Shown here piece by piece: positions 42,431 to 50,435 of a stretch of 64,000 bases of DNA. This stretch comes from Limiplasma sp958448555 (GTDB taxonomy: Bacteria > Bacillota > Clostridia > Christensenellales > Aristaeellaceae). Position 1 is the stretch's first letter. The number at the start of each line of letters is the position of its first letter. The DNA lies in NCBI GenBank assembly GCA_958448555.1, contig CAUDEL010000008.1:8737-72736 (forward strand), in the 5' to 3' direction. The notes beneath the pieces are model-generated. The model did not search any database and was not told where the DNA came from. It saw only the letters and a list, made by a program, of their open reading frames with translations. Position numbers and translations under genes: made by a program.

Positions 42431-43654
42431 ATGCACGTTTTGGACATGCTCAAGGAGCGCGGCTTCGTCGCTCAGGTCACCTTTGAGGAAGATCTCTACA
42501 AGGCGCTGGAGCGCGAGCCCATGACCTTCTATGTGGGCTTTGACCCCACGGCGGACAGCCTGCACGTGGGCCACTACATCCCCATCATGGCCATGGCGCA
42601 TCTCCAGCGCGCCGGGCACCGGCCCATCGCCCTGTGCGGCGGTGGCACCGCCATGATCGGCGATCCCAGCGGCAAGAGCGACCTGCGCAAGATGATGAGC
42701 CGCGAGACCATCTGCGACAACGTCTCCGGCATCCAGAAGCAGCTTTCCCGCTTCCTGGATTTCGGCGACGGCAAGGCCATCATGGTCAACAACGGCGACT
42801 GGCTGCTGAATCTCAACTATGTGGATTTTCTGCGTGAGATCGGCGCGCTGTTCAGCGTCAACCGCATGCTGACCGCCGAGTGCTACAAGCGCCGCATGGA
42901 AACGGGCCTGACGTTCCTGGAATTCAACTACATGCTCATGCAGAGCTATGACTTCCTCCAGCTGTTCAAAAACTACGGCTGCCGCCTGCAAATCGGCGGG
43001 GACGACCAGTGGAGCAACATGCTCTCCGGCGCGGACCTCATCCGCCGCAAGGAGCACGAGGACGCCTTCGCCCTCACCTGCAAGCTCATCATGACGCACG
43101 ACGGCAAGAAGATGGGCAAGACCGAAAAGGGCGCCCTGTGGCTGGATGCCGCGCGCACCACGCCCTTTGAGTTCTACCAGTACTGGCGCAACGTGGGCGA
43201 CCAGGACGTGGAGCGCTTCCTGGGGCTGCTCACCTTCCTGCCCATGGACGAGGTGCGCCGTCTGGGCGCGCTGCCCGGCGAGCAGATCAACGAGGCCAAG
43301 CGCGTGCTGGCCTTTGAGGTCACCAAGATGATCCATGGCGAAGTCGAGGCGCAGAAGGCCGCCGACGCGGCGCTCGCGCTGTTTGCGGGCGGCGCGGCCA
43401 GCCAGGACGTGCCCACCTGGGAGGTAAACGCCGCCACGCTTAGCGAGGACAACCGCCTGACCACGCTTTTGGCCTCCTGCGGCCTGTGCACAAGCCGCGG
43501 CGACGCGCGCAAGATGGTGCAGCAGGGCGCGGTGCTGGTGGCTGACCAGAAGGTGACGGATGTGGAATACCGCATCGACGCGTCGCAGATCGGCCCCGAC
43601 GGCCTGATGCTGCGCAAGGGCAAGAAAAACTATTGCCGCCTGATTCTCAAATGA
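42431..43654 (+). CDS. tyrS: Tyrosyl-tRNA synthetase
   Basis: The 407-residue class Ic synthetase has the HIGH-type motif in FDPTADSLHVGHY, the tyrosine pocket (YMLMQSYDFLQLF, GGDDQWSN) and the KMSKS-type motif KMGKTEKG. A C-terminal S4 RNA-binding domain (SCGLCTSRGDARKMVQQGAVLV) follows. ATG 42431 is preferred to the in-frame TTG just before it. Expression is set by the T-box at 40915 with the aminotransferase gene. Confidence 0.97.
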   Translation: MHVLDMLKERGFVAQVTFEEDLYKALEREPMTFYVGFDPTADSLHVGHYIPIMAMAHLQRAGHRPIALCGGGTAMIGDPSGKSDLRKMMSRETICDNVSGIQKQLSRFLDFGDGKAIMVNNGDWLLNLNYVDFLREIGALFSVNRMLTAECYKRRMETGLTFLEFNYMLMQSYDFLQLFKNYGCRLQIGGDDQWSNMLSGADLIRRKEHEDAFALTCKLIMTHDGKKMGKTEKGALWLDAARTTPFEFYQYWRNVGDQDVERFLGLLTFLPMDEVRRLGALPGEQINEAKRVLAFEVTKMIHGEVEAQKAADAALALFAGGAASQDVPTWEVNAATLSEDNRLTTLLASCGLCTSRGDARKMVQQGAVLVADQKVTDVEYRIDASQIGPDGLMLRKGKKNYCRLILK

Positions 43655-44307
43655 GCCTGAAGGGCTATAAAACCGTGCTACGCGAGGCCCGCGATGAGGT
43701 GGTCATCAACAAGAGCCGCTTCATCGGGCACGCGGCGCCGGTGAGCAGCGCGGAGGAGGCGCTCGGGTTTCTTGCGCGCATCCGCGAGGAGCACCACGAC
43801 GCCACGCACAACTGCTACGCCTACATCATCGGTCAAAACGCCGGCATCATGCGATACAGCGATGACGGCGAGCCCTCCGGCACCGCCGGCATGCCCATCA
43901 TTGAGGTCATGAAGGCGCGAGGCGTGGTGGACTGCGCCGTGGTGGTGACCCGCTACTTCGGCGGCATCCTGCTGGGCGCGGGCGGGCTGGTGCGCGCCTA
44001 TTCGCACGGCTGTGCCATGGCGCTGGACGCCGCGCGCGTATGCGAGATGCACCCGACCGAGCGGTGGCTGTTCGAGGTGGCCTACCCCCTGTGGGACCGC
44101 GTGCAGCATACGCTCAAATCCCAGCCCGCGCGCCTCGTGGGCACGGACTTTGCAGCCGCGGTGAGCTTTGAGCTGGACATGAAGGCCGCCGACGCCGGGC
44201 GCGTGCTGGCGGAGCTTACGCGCGTAACGGACGGGCGCATCGAATCGCTCAAGGAAGAGGAGCGCTTCGCCCCGTGGGAGGAGGAAACGCCGGATGGACC
44301 TGTTTGA
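43651..44307 (+). CDS. YigZ/IMPACT family protein
   Basis: The 218-residue protein has an N-terminal UPF0029 domain with INKSRFIGHAAPV, YSDDGEPSGTAGMPI and TRYFGGILLGAGGLVRAY, and a C-terminal ferredoxin-like DUF1949 domain. Family members are linked to translation control, but no reaction is known. Its ATG overlaps the tyrS stop (ATGA) and its end overlaps sdaAB, so the genes share a transcript. Confidence 0.93.
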   Translation: MSLKGYKTVLREARDEVVINKSRFIGHAAPVSSAEEALGFLARIREEHHDATHNCYAYIIGQNAGIMRYSDDGEPSGTAGMPIIEVMKARGVVDCAVVVTRYFGGILLGAGGLVRAYSHGCAMALDAARVCEMHPTERWLFEVAYPLWDRVQHTLKSQPARLVGTDFAAAVSFELDMKAADAGRVLAELTRVTDGRIESLKEEERFAPWEEETPDGPV

Positions 44308-44959
44308 CATCATCGGCCCCGTGATGGTCGGCCCCAGCTCATCGCATACGGCGGGCGCGGCGCGTATCGGCAAGATCACGCGGATGTTGCTGGGCAGCCG
44401 CCCCGTGCGCGCACGCATCGGGCTGTATGGGTCCTTTCAAAAGACCTATCTGGGCCATGGTACCGACAAGGCGCTCATCGGCGGCCTGCTGGGCATGGGC
44501 GTGGACGATTCGCGCCTGCGCGACAGCCTGCGCCTTGCCGCCGAGGCGAAGCTGGAATATTCGTTTTACAATGCCGACGTGCGCGGCGCGCATCCCAACA
44601 CCGTCATCCTGGACGTGGACGGGGACGACGGGCGGCATATCTGCGTGCAGGCCTCGTCCGTCGGCGGGGGCGAGATCGTCGTCAACGCCATCGACGGGCT
44701 GGAGGCGGGCTTCTCCGGCCATGAAAACACGCTGGTCATCACCCACCGCGATACGCCCGGCATGATTGCCCGCATCAGCGGCGAGCTGGCCGCGGCAAAT
44801 CTCAACATCGCCACCATGCGGGTATTCCGCCGCTCGGTGGGCGGCGACGCCATGGTGGCGCTGGAACTGGACGGCTCGGCGGACGCGGCGCTGATTGCCC
44901 GGCTGTCCGCCCTCAGGGGCGTCTATCACGTGGCCTACCTGGCCGCCAAGGAGGGGTGA
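44294..44959 (+). CDS. sdaAB: L-serine ammonia-lyase, iron-sulfur-dependent, beta subunit
   Basis: The 221-residue subunit has the conserved IIGPVMVGPSSSHTAGAARIG start and a C-terminal ACT domain (TLVITHRDTPGMIARISGEL). With the alpha subunit it converts serine to pyruvate and ammonia. It overlaps the YigZ gene by 14 bases and is followed by sdaAA after three bases. Confidence 0.95.
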   Translation: MDLFDIIGPVMVGPSSSHTAGAARIGKITRMLLGSRPVRARIGLYGSFQKTYLGHGTDKALIGGLLGMGVDDSRLRDSLRLAAEAKLEYSFYNADVRGAHPNTVILDVDGDDGRHICVQASSVGGGEIVVNAIDGLEAGFSGHENTLVITHRDTPGMIARISGELAAANLNIATMRVFRRSVGGDAMVALELDGSADAALIARLSALRGVYHVAYLAAKEG

Positions 44960-44962
44960 GAC

Positions 44963-45796
44963 ATGCGCACCATCGCGGAATGGCTGGACGCCGCGCGTCA
45001 GCACGGTAGCCTCGGCGCTGCGGCGCTTGACTGGCAGGCGCAGGAAAAGGGCGGGGATGCCTCCGCCCCGCTTGCGCTGATGCGCGATCGCCTGCGCGTG
45101 ATGCGGGAAAGCGCGCAGGCGGGGCTGTCCCCCACGCTTCGCAGCGTGAGCGGCATGGTGGGCGGACAGGCGGCGCTGCTCTCGCAAGCGCCCTTCGCCG
45201 CGCGCTTCGGGCTGGCGGGCCGCGCGGGCGTATACGCGCTTTCCATCGCGGAGTACAACGCCTGCATGGGCAAGATCGTGGCCGCGCCCACGGCGGGCAG
45301 CTGCGGCATCTTGCCCGGCGCGCTGCTAGCCGCGCAGGAGGCGGACGGTTTTTCGGACGACGAGCTGGTGATGGCGCTGTTTGCGGCCGCGGCCGTCGGG
45401 CGCGTGATCGCCCTGCAGGCCACCATCAGCGGCGCGGAGGGCGGCTGTCAGGCGGAGTGCGGCACGGCGGCGGGCATGGCCGCGGCGGCGCTCACTCAGC
45501 TCTACGGCGGCACGCCGGAGGCGGCGGCGCATGCCTGCGCCTTTGCGCTGATGAACACGCTGGGGCTGGTGTGCGACCCCGTGGGCGGGCTGGTGGAGGT
45601 CCCCTGCGTCTATCGCAACGTGGGCGGCGTCTCCCAGGCCATCAGCGCGGCGCAGCTCGCGCTTTCGGGGGTCGCCTGCCCCATTTCGCTGGACGAGATG
45701 ATCCTGACCATGCGCGACGTGGGCGACGCCATGCCCTCCTCCCTGCGCGAAACCGGCGAGGGCGGATGCGCGGCCTGCCATGCGCGGCGGCAATGA
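44963..45796 (+). CDS. sdaAA: L-serine ammonia-lyase, iron-sulfur-dependent, alpha subunit
   Basis: The 277-residue catalytic subunit carries the [4Fe-4S] cysteine motifs: PTAGSCGILPGALLA, GGCQAECGTAAGMAAAA and CDPVGGLVEVPC. The cluster holds serine for dehydration. It is slightly shorter than usual (about 290) but all cysteines are present. AAGGAGG precedes the ATG. A terminator hairpin starts just past the stop. Confidence 0.95.
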   Translation: MRTIAEWLDAARQHGSLGAAALDWQAQEKGGDASAPLALMRDRLRVMRESAQAGLSPTLRSVSGMVGGQAALLSQAPFAARFGLAGRAGVYALSIAEYNACMGKIVAAPTAGSCGILPGALLAAQEADGFSDDELVMALFAAAAVGRVIALQATISGAEGGCQAECGTAAGMAAAALTQLYGGTPEAAAHACAFALMNTLGLVCDPVGGLVEVPCVYRNVGGVSQAISAAQLALSGVACPISLDEMILTMRDVGDAMPSSLRETGEGGCAACHARRQ

Positions 45797-45797
45797 T

Positions 45798-45829
45798 AAA
45801 GCGGGCGGGAGCGATGCTCCCGCCCGCTT
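45798..45829. terminator. Left copy of duplicated terminator hairpin (locus B)
   Basis: A GCGGGCGGGAGC/GCTCCCGCCCGC hairpin with AAA before it. The 28 bases 45802-45829 recur at 46005-46032 with one change. Its T-run for the plus strand is interrupted by the start of the element, while the A-run would serve minus-strand transcripts. Confidence 0.75.
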
Positions 45830-46004
45830 CAGACTGCTGACAAACACTCTCCGGGAGGTTTGGAGGGCCCGCAGGCCCTCCAAAGTGGATTCGTATCGCC
45901 CAGCTTTGCCGGGCGGGCGGGGAGTTTGCGCCCCTGGGCGCAAACATTTCTTAAGCATCTGGCGGAAAAGGCCGCCGTAGGCGGACTTTTTCGACAAACT
46001 GAAT
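45830..46004 (+). repeat. Terminator-associated hairpin repeat element, copy B
   Basis: A 175-base element between convergent sdaAA and the VanY-like gene, about 97 percent identical to copy C by eye. It starts CAGACTGCTGACAAA and ends CTTTTTCGACAAACTGA. Internal hairpins are TTTGGAGGGC/GCCCTCCAAA, CGCCCAGC/GCCGGGCG, GTTTGCGCCC/GGGCGCAAAC and a GGCGG/CCGCC unit near 45961-45985. No reading frame of note. Confidence 0.85.
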
Positions 46005-46034
46005 CGGGCGGGAGCGATGCTCCTGCCCGCTTTT
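46005..46034. terminator. Right copy of duplicated terminator hairpin (locus B)
   Basis: Second copy of the locus B hairpin, with C-to-T at one stem base (still pairable) and TTTT after it on the plus strand. It abuts the stop codon of the minus-strand gene. Confidence 0.75.
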
Positions 46035-47128
46035 CACACTTCCTCAAAGGTACAGGCGACGATGGCGTAGCCGTCGTTATCAAAGCTGGCCTCCACCGTC
46101 GATCCCTTCGGAACGGAGAACTCGACATGCGTGCCCGTGAGGGGCTTGCAGAGGATGAGGTATTCCAGCGCGCCGTCCTGCCGTATGGCCACTGTGCCCT
46201 TCTGATGAAGCCAGAGCAGGTATTCCTCCAATTCAAGGTCCAGATACGTCATGGCCGTGGCGTGGGCTTTGCCCACATAGCGGAAGCGGAACGCCTCCGC
46301 GCCCGTGCCCTCCGGCTCGCGCCGGATGAAGCCCGAGCGCCAGGCCAGGTGCAGAAGCATCCTGCCCTGCTCCGTCTCCTCCAGCGGCCGGGGGTCCGGC
46401 TCCATGGCGCTTGGTCCGTTCAAGCGGATCTCCACGGTGTACTCCTGCCGTTCCTCCGCCCCGGCCACGGGGCCGTATTCAGCCAGCGTCCCTCGCACCG
46501 CGTCCTCCAGCGTCATGCCAGCGGCCCGCTGCAGGGCCGCCGCGGTGCGAGCCGCGGCCTGCTCGTCCTCGCTCATCGTGCCGCTCCATACGCAAAGGCC
46601 GCTCACCCCTTCCGCCCGCAGGCCCGCAAACAGCTCCGCCAGCGCGTCAATAGTGGCGCGGCCGCTTTTGACGCTCAGGCCGTTGACCGGCACCATGCCC
46701 TTCCCGTAGGAGGCAACGCTCATGGTGTTTGGCGCCGGCGCGCCGTCGGGAAGCGGATGCTGCGCGTCCAGCAGCAGAAGCCTCCCCCTGAGAAGCTGCT
46801 CGCGCGTATAGGTGACGGACTGCGTTTTCAGCCCCTCGGGCATATCGTAGCTCACGGCGCTGACCGTACGGGGTTGGAGCTCCCCGGCGCTCTGTGCCGC
46901 CTCGGCCTCCGGGTAGAGCCGGCGCACAGCGCGTGGCGTCAAAAGCGGGAGCGCCAGCGCAACCGACAGGGACAAAAGCAGCAAAAACGCATGAAAGGCC
47001 CGGTCCTCCCGCAGTTTCTTGCGACAGGGTGCGGGCATCACGCACTGCGCACCCCAGCAGGCCGGACGCGGCGCCCGGGGCCGCGCCGCCTGCCTGCGCC
47101 ATTCCCGTTCCGTCATCAGCCCGTTCAT
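46034..47128 (-). CDS. VanY-like D-alanyl-D-alanine carboxypeptidase homolog with lost active site
   Basis: The 364-residue protein has a cytoplasmic N-terminus, one membrane helix (about residues 52-70) and an outside domain. The end FRFRYVGKAHATAMTYLDLELEEYLLWL matches the VanY/YodJ signature (usually WHFRYVG..HA). The catalytic WH is replaced by RF, and the zinc-binding SxHxxGxAxD motif reads YTVEIRLNG, so it is probably a non-catalytic relative. AAAGGAGGG precedes ATG 47128. The role is unknown; wall binding is a reasonable inference. Confidence 0.7.
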   Translation of the reverse strand: MNGLMTEREWRRQAARPRAPRPACWGAQCVMPAPCRKKLREDRAFHAFLLLLSLSVALALPLLTPRAVRRLYPEAEAAQSAGELQPRTVSAVSYDMPEGLKTQSVTYTREQLLRGRLLLLDAQHPLPDGAPAPNTMSVASYGKGMVPVNGLSVKSGRATIDALAELFAGLRAEGVSGLCVWSGTMSEDEQAAARTAAALQRAAGMTLEDAVRGTLAEYGPVAGAEERQEYTVEIRLNGPSAMEPDPRPLEETEQGRMLLHLAWRSGFIRREPEGTGAEAFRFRYVGKAHATAMTYLDLELEEYLLWLHQKGTVAIRQDGALEYLILCKPLTGTHVEFSVPKGSTVEASFDNDGYAIVACTFEEV

Positions 47129-47185
47129 GCCTCTTTCCCTCCTTTGAGGGTAGGATGGCCAAACGGTATAAATGATATGCATCAT

Positions 47186-47216
47186 AATACGCCCGGCCTG
47201 ACTGGCCGGGCGTATT
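47186..47216 (-). terminator. Perfect 13-bp hairpin after the glp-like operon
   Basis: AATACGCCCGGCC (47186-47198) and its exact complement (47204-47216) flank a five-base loop, 19 bases past the DUF1667 stop. No T-run follows on either strand, so it may be a processing or stabilising hairpin rather than a full terminator. Confidence 0.55.
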
Positions 47217-47234
47217 CAAAATGCGAATGGAGCG

Positions 47235-47588
47235 TTATTCCACGGTCTTGGTGGCGATGACATCCACCCCGGTGCCGCACACGTCGGGGCATACCACCTC
47301 GCCCATGTGCACGGGGGCCTGCACGTTCAGCTTTGCCAGCTGCCCCATGCACGCGCCGATCTTCTCCTTGGGAATCGGCGTGCGGGTTTTCACGCTCACG
47401 GGACACTTGCGTCCCGCCACCGGCACCACGGCCGTCACCATGCGCTGGGGCGCGACACATTCCTGTTTGGCGTAGGTGATGCCGCGGTTGCAGCTGTTGC
47501 CGGTCACGCTTTTGACCTCGCCGTCCTCCACCACCACCTGCAGGCGGCAGCCTACGGGGCAGTTGATGCATGTGATCTGTTGTTCCAT
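47235..47588 (-). CDS. DUF1667 protein of the glycerol-3-phosphate oxidation operon
   Basis: The 117-residue protein has Cys motifs CINCPVGCRLQV near the start, then C at NSCNRG, ECVAP, KCPVS, ACMG and VCPDVCGTG, suggesting iron-sulfur binding. DUF1667 genes usually follow glpA-like and FAD-NAD oxidoreductase genes, as here. It probably stands in for the GlpC-type electron-transfer subunit. ATG 47588 is 13 bases past the upstream gene. Confidence 0.9.
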   Translation of the reverse strand: MEQQITCINCPVGCRLQVVVEDGEVKSVTGNSCNRGITYAKQECVAPQRMVTAVVPVAGRKCPVSVKTRTPIPKEKIGACMGQLAKLNVQAPVHMGEVVCPDVCGTGVDVIATKTVE

Positions 47589-47601
47589 ACCGGCCGCCTC
47601 C

Positions 47602-48885
47602 TTACTGTTTGACGCAGACGGTCACGTCCGCGCCGCTGAGCGCTGCGATCTGCTCGGGCTTGAGCGTCAGCTCCGCCATCTCGCCGGGCGTCAGGATGCG
47701 CTTGCGCTGCCTGAGAATCTCGCGGTCGCCGTCCATCACGCACAGGGTCGCGTTCTCGTACACGCCCGCCGGGCGGAACATCACCTGCACGCTCTGGGCC
47801 TCGCCCTCGGGCTTGAGCAGGCGCTGGGGCACCACGCCGCGAACGCCGTCGCCGTCCCTGAGCGCGATATAGCTGCCCTTGCGGGCCTTGCCCTGCACAT
47901 AGTCCGCGGCGGCCTTGCCGGCCTTGAAGCTCTCGGCGCTCACAAAGTCCACCAGATCATGCACGTGCAGCACGTTTCCGCAGGCGAAGATGCCTTCCCT
48001 GCTGGTTTGCAGGCTGTCGTCCACCACCGCGCCCTGGGTCAGCGGGCTCATCTCCACGCCCGCCTGCTGGCTGAGCTCGTTTTCGGGAATCAGGCCCACG
48101 GAGAGAAGCAGCGTATCGCAGTCGAAATGCTTCTCGGTGCCGGGGATGGGCTGGCGCCTGTCGTCCACCTGCGCCACCGTGACGCCAGAGAGGCGCTCGC
48201 GGCCCTGGATGTCGATCACGGTATGGCTGAGCATGAGGGGGATGTCATAGTCCTGAAGGCACTGCACGATGTTGCGGTTGAGGCCGCTGGAATAGGGCAT
48301 CAGCTCCACGCAGGCCAGCACCTTGGCCCCCTGAAGGGTCATGCGGCGGGCCATGATGAGGCCGATGTCGCCGCTGCCGAGGATGACCACGCGCTTGCCG
48401 GGCATGTAGCCCTCCAGGTTGACGAATTTCTGCGCCGTACCGGCGGAGAACACGCCCGCGCAGCGCGTGCCGGGCGTCGCCAGCGCGCCGCGGGGCCGCT
48501 CGCGGCAGCCCATGGCCAGCACGATGGCCCCCGCCTCAAAGAGCTGCACGCCCTTTTCACGGCTGACCGCGGTGACGAAGCGCTCCCCGTCCACGCTGAG
48601 CACGGTGGTGCCGCAGCGCACCTCGATGCCCAGCTCCTTCACGCGGTCGATGTCGCGCTGAGCGTATTCGGGGCCGGTCAGCTCCTCCTTGAAGCGGTGC
48701 AGGCCGAAGCCGTTATGGATGCACTGGCGCAGGATGCCGCCCATGTCGTTTTCGCGCTCCAGCACCAGCAAATTTTCCACGCCCGCCTCGCGCGCGGCGA
48801 TGGCCGCCGCCATGCCCGCCGGGCCCGAGCCGATGACCAGCACGTCCACATACTGCACCTGGCCGCGAAGTTCCTGGCTCAACAT
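47602..48885 (-). CDS. FAD/NAD(P)-dependent oxidoreductase of the glycerol-3-phosphate oxidation operon
   Basis: The 427-residue protein has the FAD-binding dinucleotide motif VLVIGSGPAGMAAAIAAREAG near the start (residues about 14-33), a second NAD(P)-binding motif VVILGSGDIGLIMARRM and the FAD-closing GIFACGNVLHVHD. It resembles NADH-dependent sulfide- or nitrite-reductase-like flavoproteins and likely passes electrons from the GlpA-like enzyme. AAAGGAGG precedes ATG 48885, one base after the glpA stop. Confidence 0.9.
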   Translation of the reverse strand: MLSQELRGQVQYVDVLVIGSGPAGMAAAIAAREAGVENLLVLERENDMGGILRQCIHNGFGLHRFKEELTGPEYAQRDIDRVKELGIEVRCGTTVLSVDGERFVTAVSREKGVQLFEAGAIVLAMGCRERPRGALATPGTRCAGVFSAGTAQKFVNLEGYMPGKRVVILGSGDIGLIMARRMTLQGAKVLACVELMPYSSGLNRNIVQCLQDYDIPLMLSHTVIDIQGRERLSGVTVAQVDDRRQPIPGTEKHFDCDTLLLSVGLIPENELSQQAGVEMSPLTQGAVVDDSLQTSREGIFACGNVLHVHDLVDFVSAESFKAGKAAADYVQGKARKGSYIALRDGDGVRGVVPQRLLKPEGEAQSVQVMFRPAGVYENATLCVMDGDREILRQRKRILTPGEMAELTLKPEQIAALSGADVTVCVKQ

Positions 48886-48886
48886 A

Positions 48887-50341
48887 TCAGGCGTCCTCCT
48901 TTCGCGCCGCTTCGGCGATGGTGCCCACCAGCAGGCGGCTGTCCCCGCCGCACTTGGTGACCTCGGTGGGATTGATGCCCAGCTCCTCGGAGAGAATCTC
49001 CAAAACGCGCGGGCTGCAGAAGCCGCCCTGGCAGCGGCCCATGCCCGCACGGGTGCGGCGCTTGACCGCGTCGATGGTCCGCGCGCCCACGGGGCGGCGA
49101 ATCGCCGCGCGGATCTCGGCCTCGGTGACCTCCTCGCAGCGGCACACCAGCGTGCCATAGCTGGGGTCCTTTTGGACCACCGCGACCCGTTCCTCCAGCG
49201 TCATGGCATAGAAGGGCTTCTCGCGCCTGGGCGCGGGCTTCCACTCCGCCTTTTTGGAAAGGCTGTTTTCCCTTGCGATCTGCTCCACCAGCATCTGCGC
49301 GATGGCGGGTGCAGACGTGAGGCCGGGGCTTTCGATGCCCACGGTTTCATACGCGCCGGGCGCGCCCTCCACGGCGCCGATGACGAAGTCGCCGTTCGCC
49401 TCGTGCGCGCGGATGCCCGCAAACGTGGTAATCACGCTGCGCAGGCTCTCGCCCGGCCAGGTCTTGCGCGCCGCGTCCGCCACCAGCCCCAGCGCCTGGG
49501 CGGTTGTCTCCACGGCGGTGCCGTCCTCCACGTCGATGGCCGAGGGCCCCAGCAGCAGGTTTCCGTGCACCGTCGGGCTGACCAGCACGCCCTTGCCCAT
49601 CTTGGTAGGTGTCTGGAACATGGTCATGGAGAAAGCGAGGGGCTTGGTGTGATCGAGCAGGTAATATTCACCCTTGCGGGGAATGATGGTGAGCGGCTTG
49701 GGGCTGAGCATGTTGTGCAGCCGCGCCGATTCCACGCCCGCGCAGTTGACCACGATGCGGGCCTCCATCTCGCCCCGGGTGGTATCGAGCACATAGCCCG
49801 CCCCACCGGGACGAACGGACTTAACATAGGTATTGAGATGGAACTCCACGCCGTTGACCGCCGCGTGGTCCGCCAGCGCGCAGGTCAGCTCGTAGGGGCT
49901 GGTGATGCCGCTGGTGGGCGCCAGCAGCGCGCACACCACGTCGGGATTGACGTTAGGCTCCAGAGAAAGAATCTCCTCGCGCTCGATCACGCGCAGGCCT
50001 TCCACCCCGTTGGCCACGCCCTGCTCATAGAGCGTCTGAACATGGGCGCGCTCCTCCTCGGTGAAGGCCAGCACCATCGCGCCGGGCTGACCATAGGGCG
50101 CGTCCACCTCTGCGCACAGCGCCGGGTACATCCGCGCACCCTCGACGTTGAGTTTTGCCTTGAGTGTCCCGGGTTTGGCGTCGAAGCCCGCGTGCACAAT
50201 GCCGCTGTTAGCCTTGCTGGCGCCCTCGGCAACGTCGCTGGCTCCCTCCAGCAGCGCCATGTCAGCCTGATACCGTGACAGGAGCCTTGCCACGGCGCAG
50301 CCCACCACACCGCCGCCGATGATGATGATGTCCTTTTTCAA
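48887..50341 (-). CDS. glpA: Anaerobic-type glycerol-3-phosphate dehydrogenase, FAD-dependent
   Basis: The 484-residue enzyme oxidises glycerol-3-phosphate to dihydroxyacetone phosphate. It has FAD-binding IIIIGGGVVGCAVARLLSRY, a DAO domain and a C-terminal BFD-like [2Fe-2S] domain (LVCRCEEVTEAEIRAAI ... CQGGFCSPR). The start is TTG at 50341 with GGAGGG eight bases upstream, giving MKKDIIIIGGG. It is first in a three-gene operon; no glycerol kinase gene is near. It could also act on a similar hydroxy acid. Confidence 0.88.
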   Translation of the reverse strand: MKKDIIIIGGGVVGCAVARLLSRYQADMALLEGASDVAEGASKANSGIVHAGFDAKPGTLKAKLNVEGARMYPALCAEVDAPYGQPGAMVLAFTEEERAHVQTLYEQGVANGVEGLRVIEREEILSLEPNVNPDVVCALLAPTSGITSPYELTCALADHAAVNGVEFHLNTYVKSVRPGGAGYVLDTTRGEMEARIVVNCAGVESARLHNMLSPKPLTIIPRKGEYYLLDHTKPLAFSMTMFQTPTKMGKGVLVSPTVHGNLLLGPSAIDVEDGTAVETTAQALGLVADAARKTWPGESLRSVITTFAGIRAHEANGDFVIGAVEGAPGAYETVGIESPGLTSAPAIAQMLVEQIARENSLSKKAEWKPAPRREKPFYAMTLEERVAVVQKDPSYGTLVCRCEEVTEAEIRAAIRRPVGARTIDAVKRRTRAGMGRCQGGFCSPRVLEILSEELGINPTEVTKCGGDSRLLVGTIAEAARKEDA

Positions 50342-50435
50342 TGTGAACCCTCCAAGCGTTGCGGCGCTATTTGCGCCATCTATGAGCTATTTTACCATAG
50401 AATATGAAAAAACGCCATCCCTGTGTCAAACTTTC

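Noticed and set aside
45830..46004. CRISPR array or attachment site
   Set aside because: No regular direct repeats with spacers and no integrase gene; the structure is a set of different hairpins.
48887..50341. A fused or frameshifted glpA-glpB
   Set aside because: The glpA-like gene ends in a normal stop with its [2Fe-2S] domain, and the next gene has its own ribosome site and start one base later.
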